Shown here: in pieces, positions 8,250 to 16,190 of the stretch
How the letters are laid out: the number at the start of each line of letters is the position of its first letter
How positions within the stretch are numbered: position 1 is the first letter of the stretch
NCBI RefSeq assembly: GCF_041435115.1
Contig: NZ_CP108046.1
Span: 6,510,001 to 6,574,000 of the forward strand
Reading direction: 5' to 3'
DNA: 64,000 bases
DNA from: Streptomyces sp. NBC_00289
GTDB lineage: Bacteria; Actinomycetota; Actinomycetes; Streptomycetales; Streptomycetaceae
Made by a program: the position numbers and the translations under genes
Notes under the pieces: generated by a model
What the model saw: the letters and a program-made list of their open reading frames with translations, nothing else
Database searches by the model: none
What the model was told of the DNA's origin: nothing

Positions 8250-9668
8250 TCAGCTCCCCGTCGGGCGCAGGAGCGCGGCCGCGGTGCGCAGCAGGATGCA
8301 CACGTCCTGCCACAGCGACCAGTTGTCGATGTACGCGTTGTCGAACCGGGCCCGGTCCTCGATGGAGGTGTCGCCGCGCAGGCCGTGCACCTGGGCGAGG
8401 CCGGTGATCCCGGTCTGCATCCGGTGCCGGGCGGCGTAGCCGGGGTAGGTCTGGCTGAACTTCGCGACGAAGTAGGGGCGTTCGGGCCGCGGCCCGACCA
8501 GGCTCATGTCGCCCCGGAAGACGTTCCACAGCTGGAGCAGCTCGTCCACCGAGGTGCGGCGCAGGAAGCGGCAGAACCACGGCATGTGGTGCTCGTTCGC
8601 CACACTCCAGCGGGTCGCCGCCTCGTGCTCGTCGACCGGGCGGTGGGTGCGGAACTTCAGCAGCGTGAACGGCTTGCCGTCCAGGCCGATGCGCTCCTGC
8701 CGGAACACCACGCCCTGGCCGCCGGTCAGCCGCAGCACCACCGCGCACACCAGCAGCAGCGGGCCGGCCAGCAGGAGCAGCGTCCCCGACACCGCCACGT
8801 CCAGCACCCGCTTGCCGGCGCTGCCGCGCCGCCGCGATCCCAGCTCCAGCCGTCGGCAGGCGAACCCGGCGATCTGGTCCCGCATCTCGTACGACGGCGA
8901 GTCCGCGTCGATCTCCCAGACCGCGCAGCCCGACTCGGCGAGCGCCCGCAGCAGCGGCCCCTGCCTCGACCGTACGGACGGATGCACGGTCAGCACGTCC
9001 CGTACGCCGTTCTGGATGAGCGCCCGCTCGACCTCCTCACCCGTCATCAGGACGGGCAGTCCCTCGCCGCCGGCCGGCTGCTCGGTCACGATGCCGACCG
9101 GCCGGATCCCGCACCGGGGATGCCGCAGCACGGCCGCCGCCACGCGCTGCGCACTCGCCGCCGGGCCGACGACGAGCGCGGTGCGCGGGCGGGCGATCAG
9201 CTCCGTGCGTCGCCGCCAGTGCGCGGCGCCGCGGCCCGCGCAGCTCGCGACCGCGTGCAGTCCGAAACCCAGGAGCAGAGCGGAGGCGGTCAGTGCCCGG
9301 TCGGGTGCGTACGCGGCGACCGCGGCCGCGAGGGAGAGCCAGAGGAACGCGATCCGGCCGCTGACGGCGGGCAGTTCGTCCAGTACGCCGGCCACCGGCC
9401 GGGGCGCTCGCGGGCGCAGCAGTATCGAGGCGGCCACCAGGGACGCCACCAGGACGGGACGGATCTGGGCCCCGGCGCACGCCAGGGCGCCCAGCAGGGC
9501 GGCGGCGAAGTCCGCGACGAGCAGGGGGAAGGGGGAGGCGGGGAGGGTCCGGGGGCGGTGGGCGGGGAACCGGAAGCCGGCCTCGGGACCGCGGACCGGC
9601 ATGACCGAGACGGGCGAGAATCCGAGGTCCCGCCCACCGGGCGAGGGAACGGTGCTTTCCGCAGTCAC
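8250..9668 (-). CDS. Polyprenyl-phosphate phosphoglycosyl transferase (initiating sugar transferase)
   Basis: The predicted product has 472 aa. The N-terminal half has four to five membrane segments and a nucleotide-binding-like GPAASAQR region. The C-terminal half (about 285-472) is a bacterial sugar transferase domain: a membrane anchor near KRVLDVAVSG, then FRQERIGLDGKPF, LLKFRT, TSVDELLQLWNVFRGDMSLV and GPRPERPYF. This polytopic phosphoglycosyl transferase family starts repeat-unit synthesis by moving a sugar phosphate to undecaprenyl phosphate. The GTG start at 9668 overlaps the upstream stop in a GTGA junction. Confidence 0.85.
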   Translation of the reverse strand: MTAESTVPSPGGRDLGFSPVSVMPVRGPEAGFRFPAHRPRTLPASPFPLLVADFAAALLGALACAGAQIRPVLVASLVAASILLRPRAPRPVAGVLDELPAVSGRIAFLWLSLAAAVAAYAPDRALTASALLLGFGLHAVASCAGRGAAHWRRRTELIARPRTALVVGPAASAQRVAAAVLRHPRCGIRPVGIVTEQPAGGEGLPVLMTGEEVERALIQNGVRDVLTVHPSVRSRQGPLLRALAESGCAVWEIDADSPSYEMRDQIAGFACRRLELGSRRRGSAGKRVLDVAVSGTLLLLAGPLLLVCAVVLRLTGGQGVVFRQERIGLDGKPFTLLKFRTHRPVDEHEAATRWSVANEHHMPWFCRFLRRTSVDELLQLWNVFRGDMSLVGPRPERPYFVAKFSQTYPGYAARHRMQTGITGLAQVHGLRGDTSIEDRARFDNAYIDNWSLWQDVCILLRTAAALLRPTGS

Positions 9669-10885
9669 GAGTGGATGGACTCCCTGTACTCGGTGGGCAC
9701 GACACGCCCTGTTCCTCGGTTCGCCCCGGGGGCGCGAGGGCCCGCGTCGGCGGGCCCACCGTCGAGCAGCTCGCGGTACACGCCCGCCACCGCTTGGGCC
9801 GCGTGCCGCACGTCGTGCGTGGACAGGACATGGCGGCGTCCCTGGTGGCCGAGCGACTCGCGCAGCAGCGGGTCGAGCAGCAGTTCCGCGACGGCCCCGG
9901 CCAGCGCCGCGGGGTCGTCCGGAGGCACCAGGCAGCGCGACGCGAGGGCGGGCGGCAGGCTTTCCCGGGCTCCGTCCACGTCCGACACCACCACGGGCCG
10001 CCCGCAGGACATCGCCTCCAGCGGGGCGAGCGCCATGCCCTCCCAGCGCGAGGGCAGCACGACCAGGTCCGCGGCCTGGTACCAGGCCGCGGCGTCGGTG
10101 ACGGCCCCCGCGAACAGCACCGACTCCGGTGCGCAGGAGCGCAGTCGGGCGTGCTCCGGTCCGTCACCGACCAGCACCAGACGGGCGTTCGGCACGCGCC
10201 GGAGGACGGTGTCCCACGCCCGCAACAGGACGTCCTGCCCCTTCTGCCGGCACAGCCGTCCCACGCACACCACCAGCGGCGCGGCGACATCGACCCCGGC
10301 GAGCTGCCCGATCCCGGCCCGTACGGTGTCCACGGCGGCCGGGTGGAACCGCTCGGGGTCGATCCCGTTGGGGACCACGCTCCACCGCCCGCCGATACCG
10401 GCCCGCAGCCCGGTCCGGCGCTCCGCCTCGCTCACGCACACCACCCGCGAGGCCCACCGGGCCGCATACCGCTCCCAGCGCAGAGCGAGCGCCTCGGTGA
10501 TCCCTCCGACCGCCTCGAACGACCAGGCGTGCGGCTGGAACACGGTCGGAATCCGTCCCCGTACGGCGATCCGCCCGGCCAGACCGGCCTTCGCGCTGTG
10601 CGCGTGCACCAGGTCGGGTCGAACGGCCTCGACCACGCGAGCGAGCCGCCGTACCTCGCCGGCGAGTGCCGGGCCCGGTGAACGTGCCGCCTCCCACTGG
10701 CGTACGTCGGCGCCGAGCGCGCGGAGCGCGGCGGTGAGCGGGCTGTCCGGGCAGGCGACCGTGACGCGCAGGCCGGCGGCGACCTGGGCCCGCGTCAGGT
10801 CCGTCACGACCCGGGCGGCCCCGCCGTCCACGGGCTGGATGACGTGCAGGACCCGCGGCCGAGGGTCGGTTGCTGACTGGTGCAT
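9665..10885 (-). CDS. GT4-family glycosyltransferase
   Basis: The predicted product has 406 aa. An N-terminal HVIQPVDGGAARVV loop and a C-terminal VVLPSRWEGMALAPLEAMSC segment with the GT4 ExxxxxxxE motif mark a GT-B retaining enzyme. DLVHAHSAKAG is a common GT4 element. The ATG at 10885 is preceded by GAGGAAA. It probably adds the second sugar of the repeat unit. It is more diverged from the gene at 3271-4422 than a recent duplicate would be. Confidence 0.8.
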   Translation of the reverse strand: MHQSATDPRPRVLHVIQPVDGGAARVVTDLTRAQVAAGLRVTVACPDSPLTAALRALGADVRQWEAARSPGPALAGEVRRLARVVEAVRPDLVHAHSAKAGLAGRIAVRGRIPTVFQPHAWSFEAVGGITEALALRWERYAARWASRVVCVSEAERRTGLRAGIGGRWSVVPNGIDPERFHPAAVDTVRAGIGQLAGVDVAAPLVVCVGRLCRQKGQDVLLRAWDTVLRRVPNARLVLVGDGPEHARLRSCAPESVLFAGAVTDAAAWYQAADLVVLPSRWEGMALAPLEAMSCGRPVVVSDVDGARESLPPALASRCLVPPDDPAALAGAVAELLLDPLLRESLGHQGRRHVLSTHDVRHAAQAVAGVYRELLDGGPADAGPRAPGANRGTGRVVPTEYRESIHS

Positions 10886-10901
10886 TGCGCGGTTTCCTCG
10901 C

Positions 10902-11522
10902 TCACGTGCTTGCTCGGGACAGGCGGGAACGCGCCTGGTGCTGCGCGTCGAGGGCGACGAAGAGCGCACCGGCCCATGCCGCGTCCCGCTGGGAAACGAG
11001 CCGGAAGGCCAGCTGGTCACCACCGCGGCGCAGAGCATTTCCGAGATCGAACACGTCGGCGTCGTAGCCGAGCGTGTTCACGTACGCGGGCGTGCGCTCC
11101 ACCGGCGCCGCCCCCGGCCCGCTGATCGTCGAGTTCAGGACGTCGTCGCGTGGGTTGGCGGTGGCGGCGAGCGCGGTGGACGAGCCGAGGCCCGTCGAGA
11201 GCGTGAGCGAATCGCCCGTGCGGCCGCGGTCGTTGGCCGCGGCCGAGCCCGCACGGGCGGCGGGGCACGAGGGCGAGGCCGGGGCGCCGGCGGTGCGGCA
11301 GCTGATGGACGCGTTGGCGGCGCGGACGATCCCGCCGTGCTGGAGCGCGCGGTACCGCTCGGCGCACGCGAGCCGCCGGGCCTGGGCGGCGGGGGGTGCG
11401 GACGGGGTGGGGGCCGGGGCCGGCACAGCGGCCGCGGAGGCGCAGACCGGTGTGCCCAGAACGCCGAGGGCGAAGACGCCGGCCCTCGCACGGCGCAGCA
11501 GCGGACCCGGGGGAATGAGCAT
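10902..11522 (-). CDS. Secreted protein of unknown function at the head of the exopolysaccharide operon
   Basis: The predicted product has 206 aa and I do not recognise a function. The N-terminus is an export signal (LLRRARAG, then a hydrophobic stretch ending about residue 32). It is followed by an Ala/Pro-rich linker, a Cys-containing middle, and a C-terminal half with NTLGYDADVFDLGN, which resembles a motif of uncharacterised actinobacterial secreted beta-rich proteins (possibly DUF3344-like, recalled only). The ATG at 11522 matches the signal peptide start, with GAAAGG upstream. Sixteen nt separate it from the next glycosyltransferase, so it is probably co-transcribed. Confidence 0.6.
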   Translation of the reverse strand: MLIPPGPLLRRARAGVFALGVLGTPVCASAAAVPAPAPTPSAPPAAQARRLACAERYRALQHGGIVRAANASISCRTAGAPASPSCPAARAGSAAANDRGRTGDSLTLSTGLGSSTALAATANPRDDVLNSTISGPGAAPVERTPAYVNTLGYDADVFDLGNALRRGGDQLAFRLVSQRDAAWAGALFVALDAQHQARSRLSRAST

Positions 11523-11615
11523 GACCGGCGGTGCCCTTTCGGGAATGGTTCGCACATCGGGAATCTGCGGATCGCGCGTCGTTGGATGGCGGGGGTGTGC
11601 CGTCGGGAGGTGGGC

Positions 11616-11662
11616 CACACTAATCGCTATCCGTACTAATACGGCGAAACCGGATAAGTGTG
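11616..11662. promoter_or_regulatory. Nested inverted repeats in a divergent promoter region
   Basis: A 14-bp palindrome CCGTA-CTAA-TACGG (11631-11644) sits inside an outer CACACT (11616-11621)/AGTGTG (11657-11662) pair, with ATCCG/CGGAT also nearby. The stretch is clearly AT-richer than its surroundings and lies between the exopolysaccharide operon and the chaplin gene. It looks like an operator, but the regulator is unknown. Confidence 0.45.
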
Positions 11663-11707
11663 TCGGAATGGTGAACCCGCCCCTCGGCGAGATCACCCCA
11701 TTGGCGG

Positions 11708-11735
11708 CGCAACCCGCGCGGGCGCCACGCGTTGA
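11708..11735 (+). promoter_or_regulatory. BldN-type promoter of the first chaplin gene
   Basis: CGCAAC (11708-11713), exactly 16 nt, then CGTTGA (11730-11735). This matches the recalled BldN consensus CGTAAC-N16-CGTTGA with a single -35 mismatch. It ends about 60 nt before the chaplin ATG at 11796. Confidence 0.75.
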
Positions 11736-11795
11736 CACAGCGCCGGGCATCCCTGCCCGAGTGTTTTTGTGTCAACCCCCAAGGAGCACCTCTCC

Positions 11796-12035
11796 ATGTC
11801 GCGTATCGCGAAGGGCCTGGTCCTGTCCTCCGTTGCGGCCGCCGCCGTTGCGGGCACCGCCGGCATCGCCGCCGCCGACAGCGACGCGCACGGCGCTGCT
11901 GTCCACTCCCCGGGCGTGCTGTCGGGCAACGTCGTCCAGGTTCCGGTCCACGTCCCGGTCAACGTCTGCGGCAACACCGTCAACGTGATCGGCCTGCTGA
12001 ACCCCGCCTTCGGCAACGAGTGCGTGAACGACTGA
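11796..12035 (+). CDS. Short chaplin (two-cysteine type)
   Basis: The predicted product has 79 aa: a Sec signal peptide (1-27, ending AGIAAADS) and one chaplin domain with GVLSGNVVQVPVHVPVNVCG, followed by NVIGLLNPAFGNECVND. Two Cys flank the hydrophobic core, as in ChpF-H type short chaplins. These secreted amyloid-forming proteins coat aerial hyphae and lower surface tension. The ATG at 11796 is chosen because AAGGAG lies 9 nt upstream and the signal peptide starts there; in-frame sequence upstream has no export signal. A BldN-type promoter precedes it and a strong hairpin follows. Confidence 0.93.
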   Translation: MSRIAKGLVLSSVAAAAVAGTAGIAAADSDAHGAAVHSPGVLSGNVVQVPVHVPVNVCGNTVNVIGLLNPAFGNECVND

Positions 12036-12057
12036 CGTCGGCGCCGCACTTTCTTTC

Positions 12058-12100
12058 ACCGGCCGCTCTCCCGTGGTTCCGCCACGGGAGGGCGGCCGGT
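12058..12100 (+). terminator. Strong hairpin after the chaplin gene
   Basis: ACCGGCCG-C-TCTCCCGTGG pairs with its complement across a 5-nt loop, giving close to 18-19 bp with one or two interruptions, directly after the chaplin stop. The remaining sequence to 12342 holds only the promoter region of the next gene; I see no ORF or RNA gene there. Confidence 0.75.
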
Positions 12101-12342
12101 TCGCGTGTGCCCGGCAGCTCTCCTCGGCGTGTCCCGCGGCGCCTCCTTTCGGCCCGCGCGCGGTACCCCGAATGGGGGGTGGGGCCGCCGGGGTGCCGGG
12201 CCGGGCTTGACGCGCCCCTGACCAGGGATGACGGCTCCGGACCGGCGAAGGGGCGGTGACCTGGTGCGTTCGCTCGGTTGCAGAGTGCGGTGGCCGCTTC
12301 CACGGTGGGCACAAGATCCGACGCACATCGAAAGGAACACCC

Positions 12343-13116
12343 ATGCGTGCTCTGCCCGCACGGCGTATCGCGTCCACCGCACTCTGCGCCACCCTTCTGC
12401 TCGCGATCGCCGCGCCGGCCGCCCTGGCGGCCGAGAGCCACCCGGACCGGGAGCACACCCGTGCGGCGTCCCACCAGCCCGTCGCCGACGCGGAGGCGCT
12501 CGTCGCCCAGGTCAAGTCCCTGGGTGACCTCGGCGACGTGCTCACGCCGGTCACCGACCTGCTGAACGCCGTACTCAAGTCCGACAGCGGTCAGCTCTCG
12601 GCCGTCGAGGCGAACTCGCTGGTCGAGGCCGTGAAGACGGCCGTCGGCAAGATCATCGCCGCGACCCCGGCCGCTACGGCGACCACACCGGCCACGACCC
12701 TGCCGGCCACACCCGTGACGACCCTGCCGGCCACGGCTCTCCCGGCGACGTCGGCAGCCGCCGACTCGACCGTCGTCGTGCAGGCGCTGCCCGCGGCACC
12801 CGTGCTCACCACGAGCGCCGGCGACTCCAAGGCGGCGGCACCGTCCGCGGACCTCACGGACGACGCCCTCACCGAGCTCGAGACGGCGATCGACGCCCTG
12901 GTCAAGGCGGCCACCTCGGGCGACGTCAGCCAGGTGGGTCCGGCGGTCACGGACCTGATGACGGACCTGGTCAACCTGCTCACCGCGACGCTGCTGGACA
13001 GCGGCCTGCCCGCGCCGAGCCTGGAGGGCCTGCCCGAGCTGCCGGCGCTGCCCGCGGCGCCCGAGGTGCCGGCCGTGCCGGAGACGCCGGCGGAAGTCGC
13101 GCCGTCCACCTCGTGA
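12343..13116 (+). CDS. Secreted Ala/Thr/Pro-rich protein of unknown function
   Basis: The predicted product has 257 aa. The signal peptide is residues 1-30, ending AAPAALAAES. Two predicted helical segments (about 45-105 and 165-215, rich in Leu, Val and Asp) flank a low-complexity TPATTLPATP-type linker. The tail is a Pro/Leu/Glu repeat (LPELPALPAAPEVPAV). No enzyme motif is seen. The ATG at 12343 has AAAGGAA 6 nt upstream and begins at the signal peptide. It lies between a chaplin and other small exported proteins, so a surface or matrix role is plausible but only by position. Confidence 0.7.
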   Translation: MRALPARRIASTALCATLLLAIAAPAALAAESHPDREHTRAASHQPVADAEALVAQVKSLGDLGDVLTPVTDLLNAVLKSDSGQLSAVEANSLVEAVKTAVGKIIAATPAATATTPATTLPATPVTTLPATALPATSAAADSTVVVQALPAAPVLTTSAGDSKAAAPSADLTDDALTELETAIDALVKAATSGDVSQVGPAVTDLMTDLVNLLTATLLDSGLPAPSLEGLPELPALPAAPEVPAVPETPAEVAPSTS

Positions 13117-13141
13117 GCGGTGGTCGCCCCGAACCACCCGA

Positions 13142-13184
13142 GCCGTTGTGCCGGTCCCGCCCCGTGGCCGGCACAACGGCCTTT
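13142..13184 (+). terminator. Hairpin terminator
   Basis: A perfect 13-bp stem GCCGTTGTGCCGG (13142-13154) pairs with CCGGCACAACGGC (13168-13180), followed by CTTT. It is 25 nt past the upstream stop. Confidence 0.8.
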
Positions 13185-13310
13185 CCGTGCGCTTCATTCG
13201 GGTGGCCTGCCGAAACCTTCCGCGTACGGGGTTTCCGCTCCGGCCGCGGATCGTTAGGCACGACGTCAGCATCCCCGTCGGTGACGTGAGTTGCCGCAGA
13301 AAGGAACATG

Positions 13311-13601
13311 ATGAAGTCCCTGAAGGCCGCCGCTGTCGTTGCCGGTTCCATGGTCCTCGCCGGCGTCGCCGTGCCCGCGTACGCCCAGAGCACCGCCGAC
13401 CTCACGCCCACCAGCCTCAACGGCGCGGTCGACACGCTCGCCAAGAACCCCCCGAACGTGAACGACCTGATGCCGCTGCAGCACCAGTCGGATGCGCTCA
13501 ACACCGAGAACAAGGGCTCCGTGCTCAACACCGTGAAGGGCGCCACCGACGCGCTGAACAACAAGGGCGGACTTCTCGGCGGGCTTCCCATGCGGCACTG
13601 A
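13311..13601 (+). CDS. Small secreted protein of unknown function
   Basis: The predicted product has 96 aa. The signal peptide (1-25) ends PAYAQS. The mature part is about 70 residues, rich in Asn, Leu, Asp and Thr (for example LNGAVDTLAK and VLNTVKGATDALNN), without Cys and without the hydrophobic chaplin core. It looks helical and amphipathic. Two adjacent ATGs occur (13308 and 13311); 13311 has better spacing from AAAGGAA. It is flanked by hairpins, so it is probably monocistronic. Confidence 0.65.
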   Translation: MKSLKAAAVVAGSMVLAGVAVPAYAQSTADLTPTSLNGAVDTLAKNPPNVNDLMPLQHQSDALNTENKGSVLNTVKGATDALNNKGGLLGGLPMRH

Positions 13602-13640
13602 CGTTGACGGCGGGCGGTGCGCGCACCGGGCGCCGTCTTT

Positions 13641-13681
13641 CGAAGAGGGCCGGCTCCGGGGCGTACGGAACCGGCCCTTCG
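13641..13681 (+). terminator. Hairpin terminator
   Basis: GGGCCGG (13647-13653) pairs with CCGGCCC (13671-13677), extended outward by CGAAG/TTCG-type pairs and inward by three more pairs after one mismatch. Confidence 0.6.
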
Positions 13682-13774
13682 CGCTGTTCGAAGGGGGTCC
13701 CTCGTTCGTGTGGACGCGGGCCGCTCGATCGCCCGGTCGGGTGAGACCCGTACGGCCGTATTCCGGCGCGTCGA

Positions 13775-13780
13775 TAAGGT
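13775..13780 (+). promoter_or_regulatory. -10 element suggesting a leaderless transcript
   Basis: TAAGGT fits the TANNNT -10 class and ends 7 nt before the GTG at 13787. Transcription would begin at or next to the start codon. No Shine-Dalgarno sequence is visible and no convincing -35 was found. Confidence 0.4.
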
Positions 13781-13786
13781 CGCGCG

Positions 13787-14284
13787 GTGACCTCAACCCC
13801 CAACCGAACCCGCCCCTCCTCCGCCGCGGATCTGGGCACGCTCGTCGTGATGGCCTGGAGTGGCGAAGGCCCCGACGGCGACATGCCCTACCTTCTCGCC
13901 TACTCCCTCGGGGACGCCGCGGACGGCCCGGAGGCCTCCTCGGCCGCCGTCGAAGCACTGCTGGAGACCAACAACCTGCCCGTCGGCGGGGACCTCGTCG
14001 ACGGCAACGCCAGGCCGAGCCTGCCGGTCAGTCTGCTGGTCGAGTCCGGCCAGGCCGTCCTCACCATGCCGGGCTTCAACGCCACCTGCACCCCTCCGCC
14101 GGAGTGGCTCGAGGCCGTCGCCGAACGCGGCTACGCCTACTTCGTGTTCACCACGCGCCCCTGGCCCGAGGCGCAGCCCGGCAAGCCCGTCGAGCCGGAG
14201 GCACTGGCCGCCTTCGCCGGCGCCGACGAGACGCTCAACGCCGCGGCGCACATCGTCCTGCCCGCCCGCCGCCTGCGCTCCTGA
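13787..14284 (+). CDS. DUF5949-like protein of unknown function
   Basis: The predicted product has 165 aa, soluble, with no export signal. It resembles an uncharacterised Streptomyces family that I recall as DUF5949: SSAADLGTLVVMAWSGE, DMPYLLAYSLGD, LPVGGDLVDG and YFVFTTRPWPEA. Nothing in it suggests a catalytic site. The GTG at 13787 appears leaderless. Its stop shares one base with the ATG of the VKOR gene, so the two are coupled, but a functional link is unknown. Confidence 0.7.
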   Translation: MTSTPNRTRPSSAADLGTLVVMAWSGEGPDGDMPYLLAYSLGDAADGPEASSAAVEALLETNNLPVGGDLVDGNARPSLPVSLLVESGQAVLTMPGFNATCTPPPEWLEAVAERGYAYFVFTTRPWPEAQPGKPVEPEALAAFAGADETLNAAAHIVLPARRLRS

Positions 14285-14886
14285 TGGACGCCCCCGCGGA
14301 GCGGGCGAGGGCCGCGGGCGGCAGTACCGCCTTCGCCCTGCTGCTGTTGATCACGGGGGCGGCCGGGCTGTTGGCTTCCTGGGTCATCACGGTCGACAAG
14401 TTCAAGCTGCTGGAGGACCCTGCGTTCACCCCCGGATGCAGCCTGAACCCGGTGGTGTCCTGCGGCAGCGTCATGAAGAGCGAGCAGGCGTCGGTCTTCG
14501 GCTTCCCCAATCCGATGCTGGGCCTGGTCGCCTACGGGATGGTGATCTGCGTCGGCATGAGCCTGCTGGCCGGCGCCCGCTTCCCCCGCTGGTACTGGCT
14601 GCTCCTCGACGCCGGCTGTCTGTTCGGGGTCGGGTTCGTCTCCTGGCTGCAGTTCGAGTCGCTGTACCGGATCAACGCCCTCTGCCTGTGGTGCTGTCTC
14701 GCCTGGGTCGCCACGATTTTCATGTTCTGGTACGTGACGTCCTTCGCCGTACGACAGGAGTTCCTGCCCGCGCCGGCCTGGTCGCGGGCGTTCTTCACCG
14801 AGTTCACCTGGGTCGTGCCGACCCTCCACATCGGGATCGTCGGGATGCTGGTCCTGACCCGATGGTGGGATTTCTGGACGAGCTGA
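14284..14886 (+). CDS. Vitamin K epoxide reductase (VKOR) family membrane protein
   Basis: The predicted product has 200 aa with about five membrane segments. The family cysteines are visible: a loop pair (GCSLNPVVSC after the first helix), a Ser/Gly-rich FGFPNPMLGLVAYG segment, and a membrane CLWCC motif containing the redox-active CxxC. Bacterial VKORs reoxidise DsbA-like partners using quinone and so support disulfide formation outside the membrane. The neighbouring chaplins contain Cys pairs and are possible clients. The ATG overlaps the upstream TGA by one base. Confidence 0.88.
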   Translation: MDAPAERARAAGGSTAFALLLLITGAAGLLASWVITVDKFKLLEDPAFTPGCSLNPVVSCGSVMKSEQASVFGFPNPMLGLVAYGMVICVGMSLLAGARFPRWYWLLLDAGCLFGVGFVSWLQFESLYRINALCLWCCLAWVATIFMFWYVTSFAVRQEFLPAPAWSRAFFTEFTWVVPTLHIGIVGMLVLTRWWDFWTS

Positions 14887-15005
14887 CAAAACGCTCCGTC
14901 GTACTACTGCGGCACTCGGGGGAATCCTGCGCTGGTGTCCGCCTCAGGATCGTTACGTGGTACGGACGTTGAGCCCCCCGAATACCGAAAGGGACCGTAC
15001 CTGAC

Positions 15006-15521
15006 ATGAAGCCGACCACCCGAGGAACCCTTGCCGCCGTCATCACGGGCGTCGCCGCCGCCGTGGGCGCCACCGCGGCGCCCGCCGCCGCGCTCGGGAC
15101 GGTCCCCGTCCCCGTGCCCCTGGACGGCGCCGAGAAGGCCCTCAGCCTCGAGCTGCCCGTGATCGGCGGGGAAGTGCCCATGCTGATGCCCGGCCTGCCC
15201 GACCAGCCCCGGTACGTCGAGGGCCGCCTCATCCCGGAGCCGGTGATCCCGCAGGTGCCGCTCGACGGCGCGCTGCCCGGCGCGAGCCTGCGCGCCCCGC
15301 TGCCGCACGTCCTCGGTGACGGCTTCGACCACGTCGCCGTCGGCGTGCCCGTCGCCGACCTGCGCACGCTGTCCCCGGGCCTGACCCTCGACGCCCCGCT
15401 CACCGCGCCGAACCCCGACAACTACGGCCTCCCCGCCGTGCAGTTGCCGCAGGCGGGCGTACTGGCCCCGGTGCTGCAGACCGTGCCGGGCGCCGACCTG
15501 GGGATGGGCCCCGGCCTGTAG
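15006..15521 (+). CDS. Secreted Pro/Leu-rich protein of unknown function
   Basis: The predicted product has 171 aa. The signal peptide (1-30) ends AAPAAALG. The mature part is rich in Pro, Leu, Gly and Val, with repeated PVP/PLDGA-type phrases (VPVPLDGAEKAL, VPLDGALPGA) and no Cys. It resembles other exported actinomycete proteins without assigned function. The ATG at 15006 follows GAAAGGG and starts the signal peptide. It sits between VKOR and the tyrosinase operon. Confidence 0.65.
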   Translation: MKPTTRGTLAAVITGVAAAVGATAAPAAALGTVPVPVPLDGAEKALSLELPVIGGEVPMLMPGLPDQPRYVEGRLIPEPVIPQVPLDGALPGASLRAPLPHVLGDGFDHVAVGVPVADLRTLSPGLTLDAPLTAPNPDNYGLPAVQLPQAGVLAPVLQTVPGADLGMGPGL

Positions 15522-15656
15522 GACGCGCCGACGGGCCGTGCGGAGCCGACGGCCATCGTGTGCGCCACCGGATGGAGCGGACGGCGCCGGACGTGACCCG
15601 GTGGGCCGCCGGACGGTTACCGCTGTGGACAACCGAAACCGGACGAGGAGCAAACG

Positions 15657-16190
15657 ATGGTCGTCAGCGTCAGTGCCGGCGTCAGTGCCGGAGTCGGCGC
15701 GGTACCGGTGGACACGGAGCCCGGCGACACGGGGCGGGGAAGACCCGCGCACCTGAGCGGGACGCGGAGGGACGCGCTGCGCGGGCTGGTCGGCTCGGCC
15801 GTCGCCGTGGCGCTCGCCCCGGTCCTCGCGTCCTCCCGGCCTCCGGGCCTGGTCGAACCTCCCGCGGACCTCGCGTTCGACGAGACCCACCTCGGCCGCC
15901 GCATCCAGGGCCTCCGGACCGCCGCGGGCCGCACCGGCGGCGGCCGCTGGCAGGTCACGGTCGACGGGCGGCCCCTGCATCTGATGCGCCGCGCCGACGG
16001 CACCTGGCTGAGCATGGTCGACCACTACCGGTCGTACCCGACGGCGCTCGAGGCGACCCGCGCGGCGGTCGACGAACTGGGTCCGGGACAGCGGCTGCGC
16101 GCCCCGGGAGGCGCGGGCGCGGGGTCCGCCACGGACCTGACCGGTGGGGGACAGCACCACATGGGGGGACATCATGGCGTACACCCGTAA
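15657..16190 (+). CDS. melC1: Tyrosinase co-factor / copper chaperone MelC1
   Basis: The predicted product has 177 aa, longer than the usual 125-145 because of an N-terminal Gly/Val/Ser extension. TRRDALRG followed by a hydrophobic stretch (about 36-60) is a twin-arginine-like signal. The conserved core is present: FDETHLGRRIQG, WQVTVDGRPLHLMRRADGTW, SMVDHYRSYPTALEATRAAV. MelC1 delivers copper to apo-tyrosinase and carries it through the Tat route. GAGGAG lies 6 nt before the ATG. The His-rich end (GGGQHHMGGHHGVHP) may bind copper and overlaps the start of melC2. Confidence 0.92.
   Translation: MVVSVSAGVSAGVGAVPVDTEPGDTGRGRPAHLSGTRRDALRGLVGSAVAVALAPVLASSRPPGLVEPPADLAFDETHLGRRIQGLRTAAGRTGGGRWQVTVDGRPLHLMRRADGTWLSMVDHYRSYPTALEATRAAVDELGPGQRLRAPGGAGAGSATDLTGGGQHHMGGHHGVHP

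Noticed and set aside
8385..11639. A 1084-codon open frame opposite the sugar transferase and glycosyltransferase genes
   Set aside because: The minus-strand genes have all family motifs; this frame is compositionally an antisense shadow.
13230..13257. BldN promoter before the small secreted protein at 13311 (CGTTAG)
   Set aside because: The -10 is imperfect and there is no matching -35 16 nt upstream.
14951..14972. BldN promoter before the secreted protein at 15006 (CGTTAC and CGTTGA)
   Set aside because: The spacer is 10 nt instead of 16, and no other -35 fits the CGTTGA.
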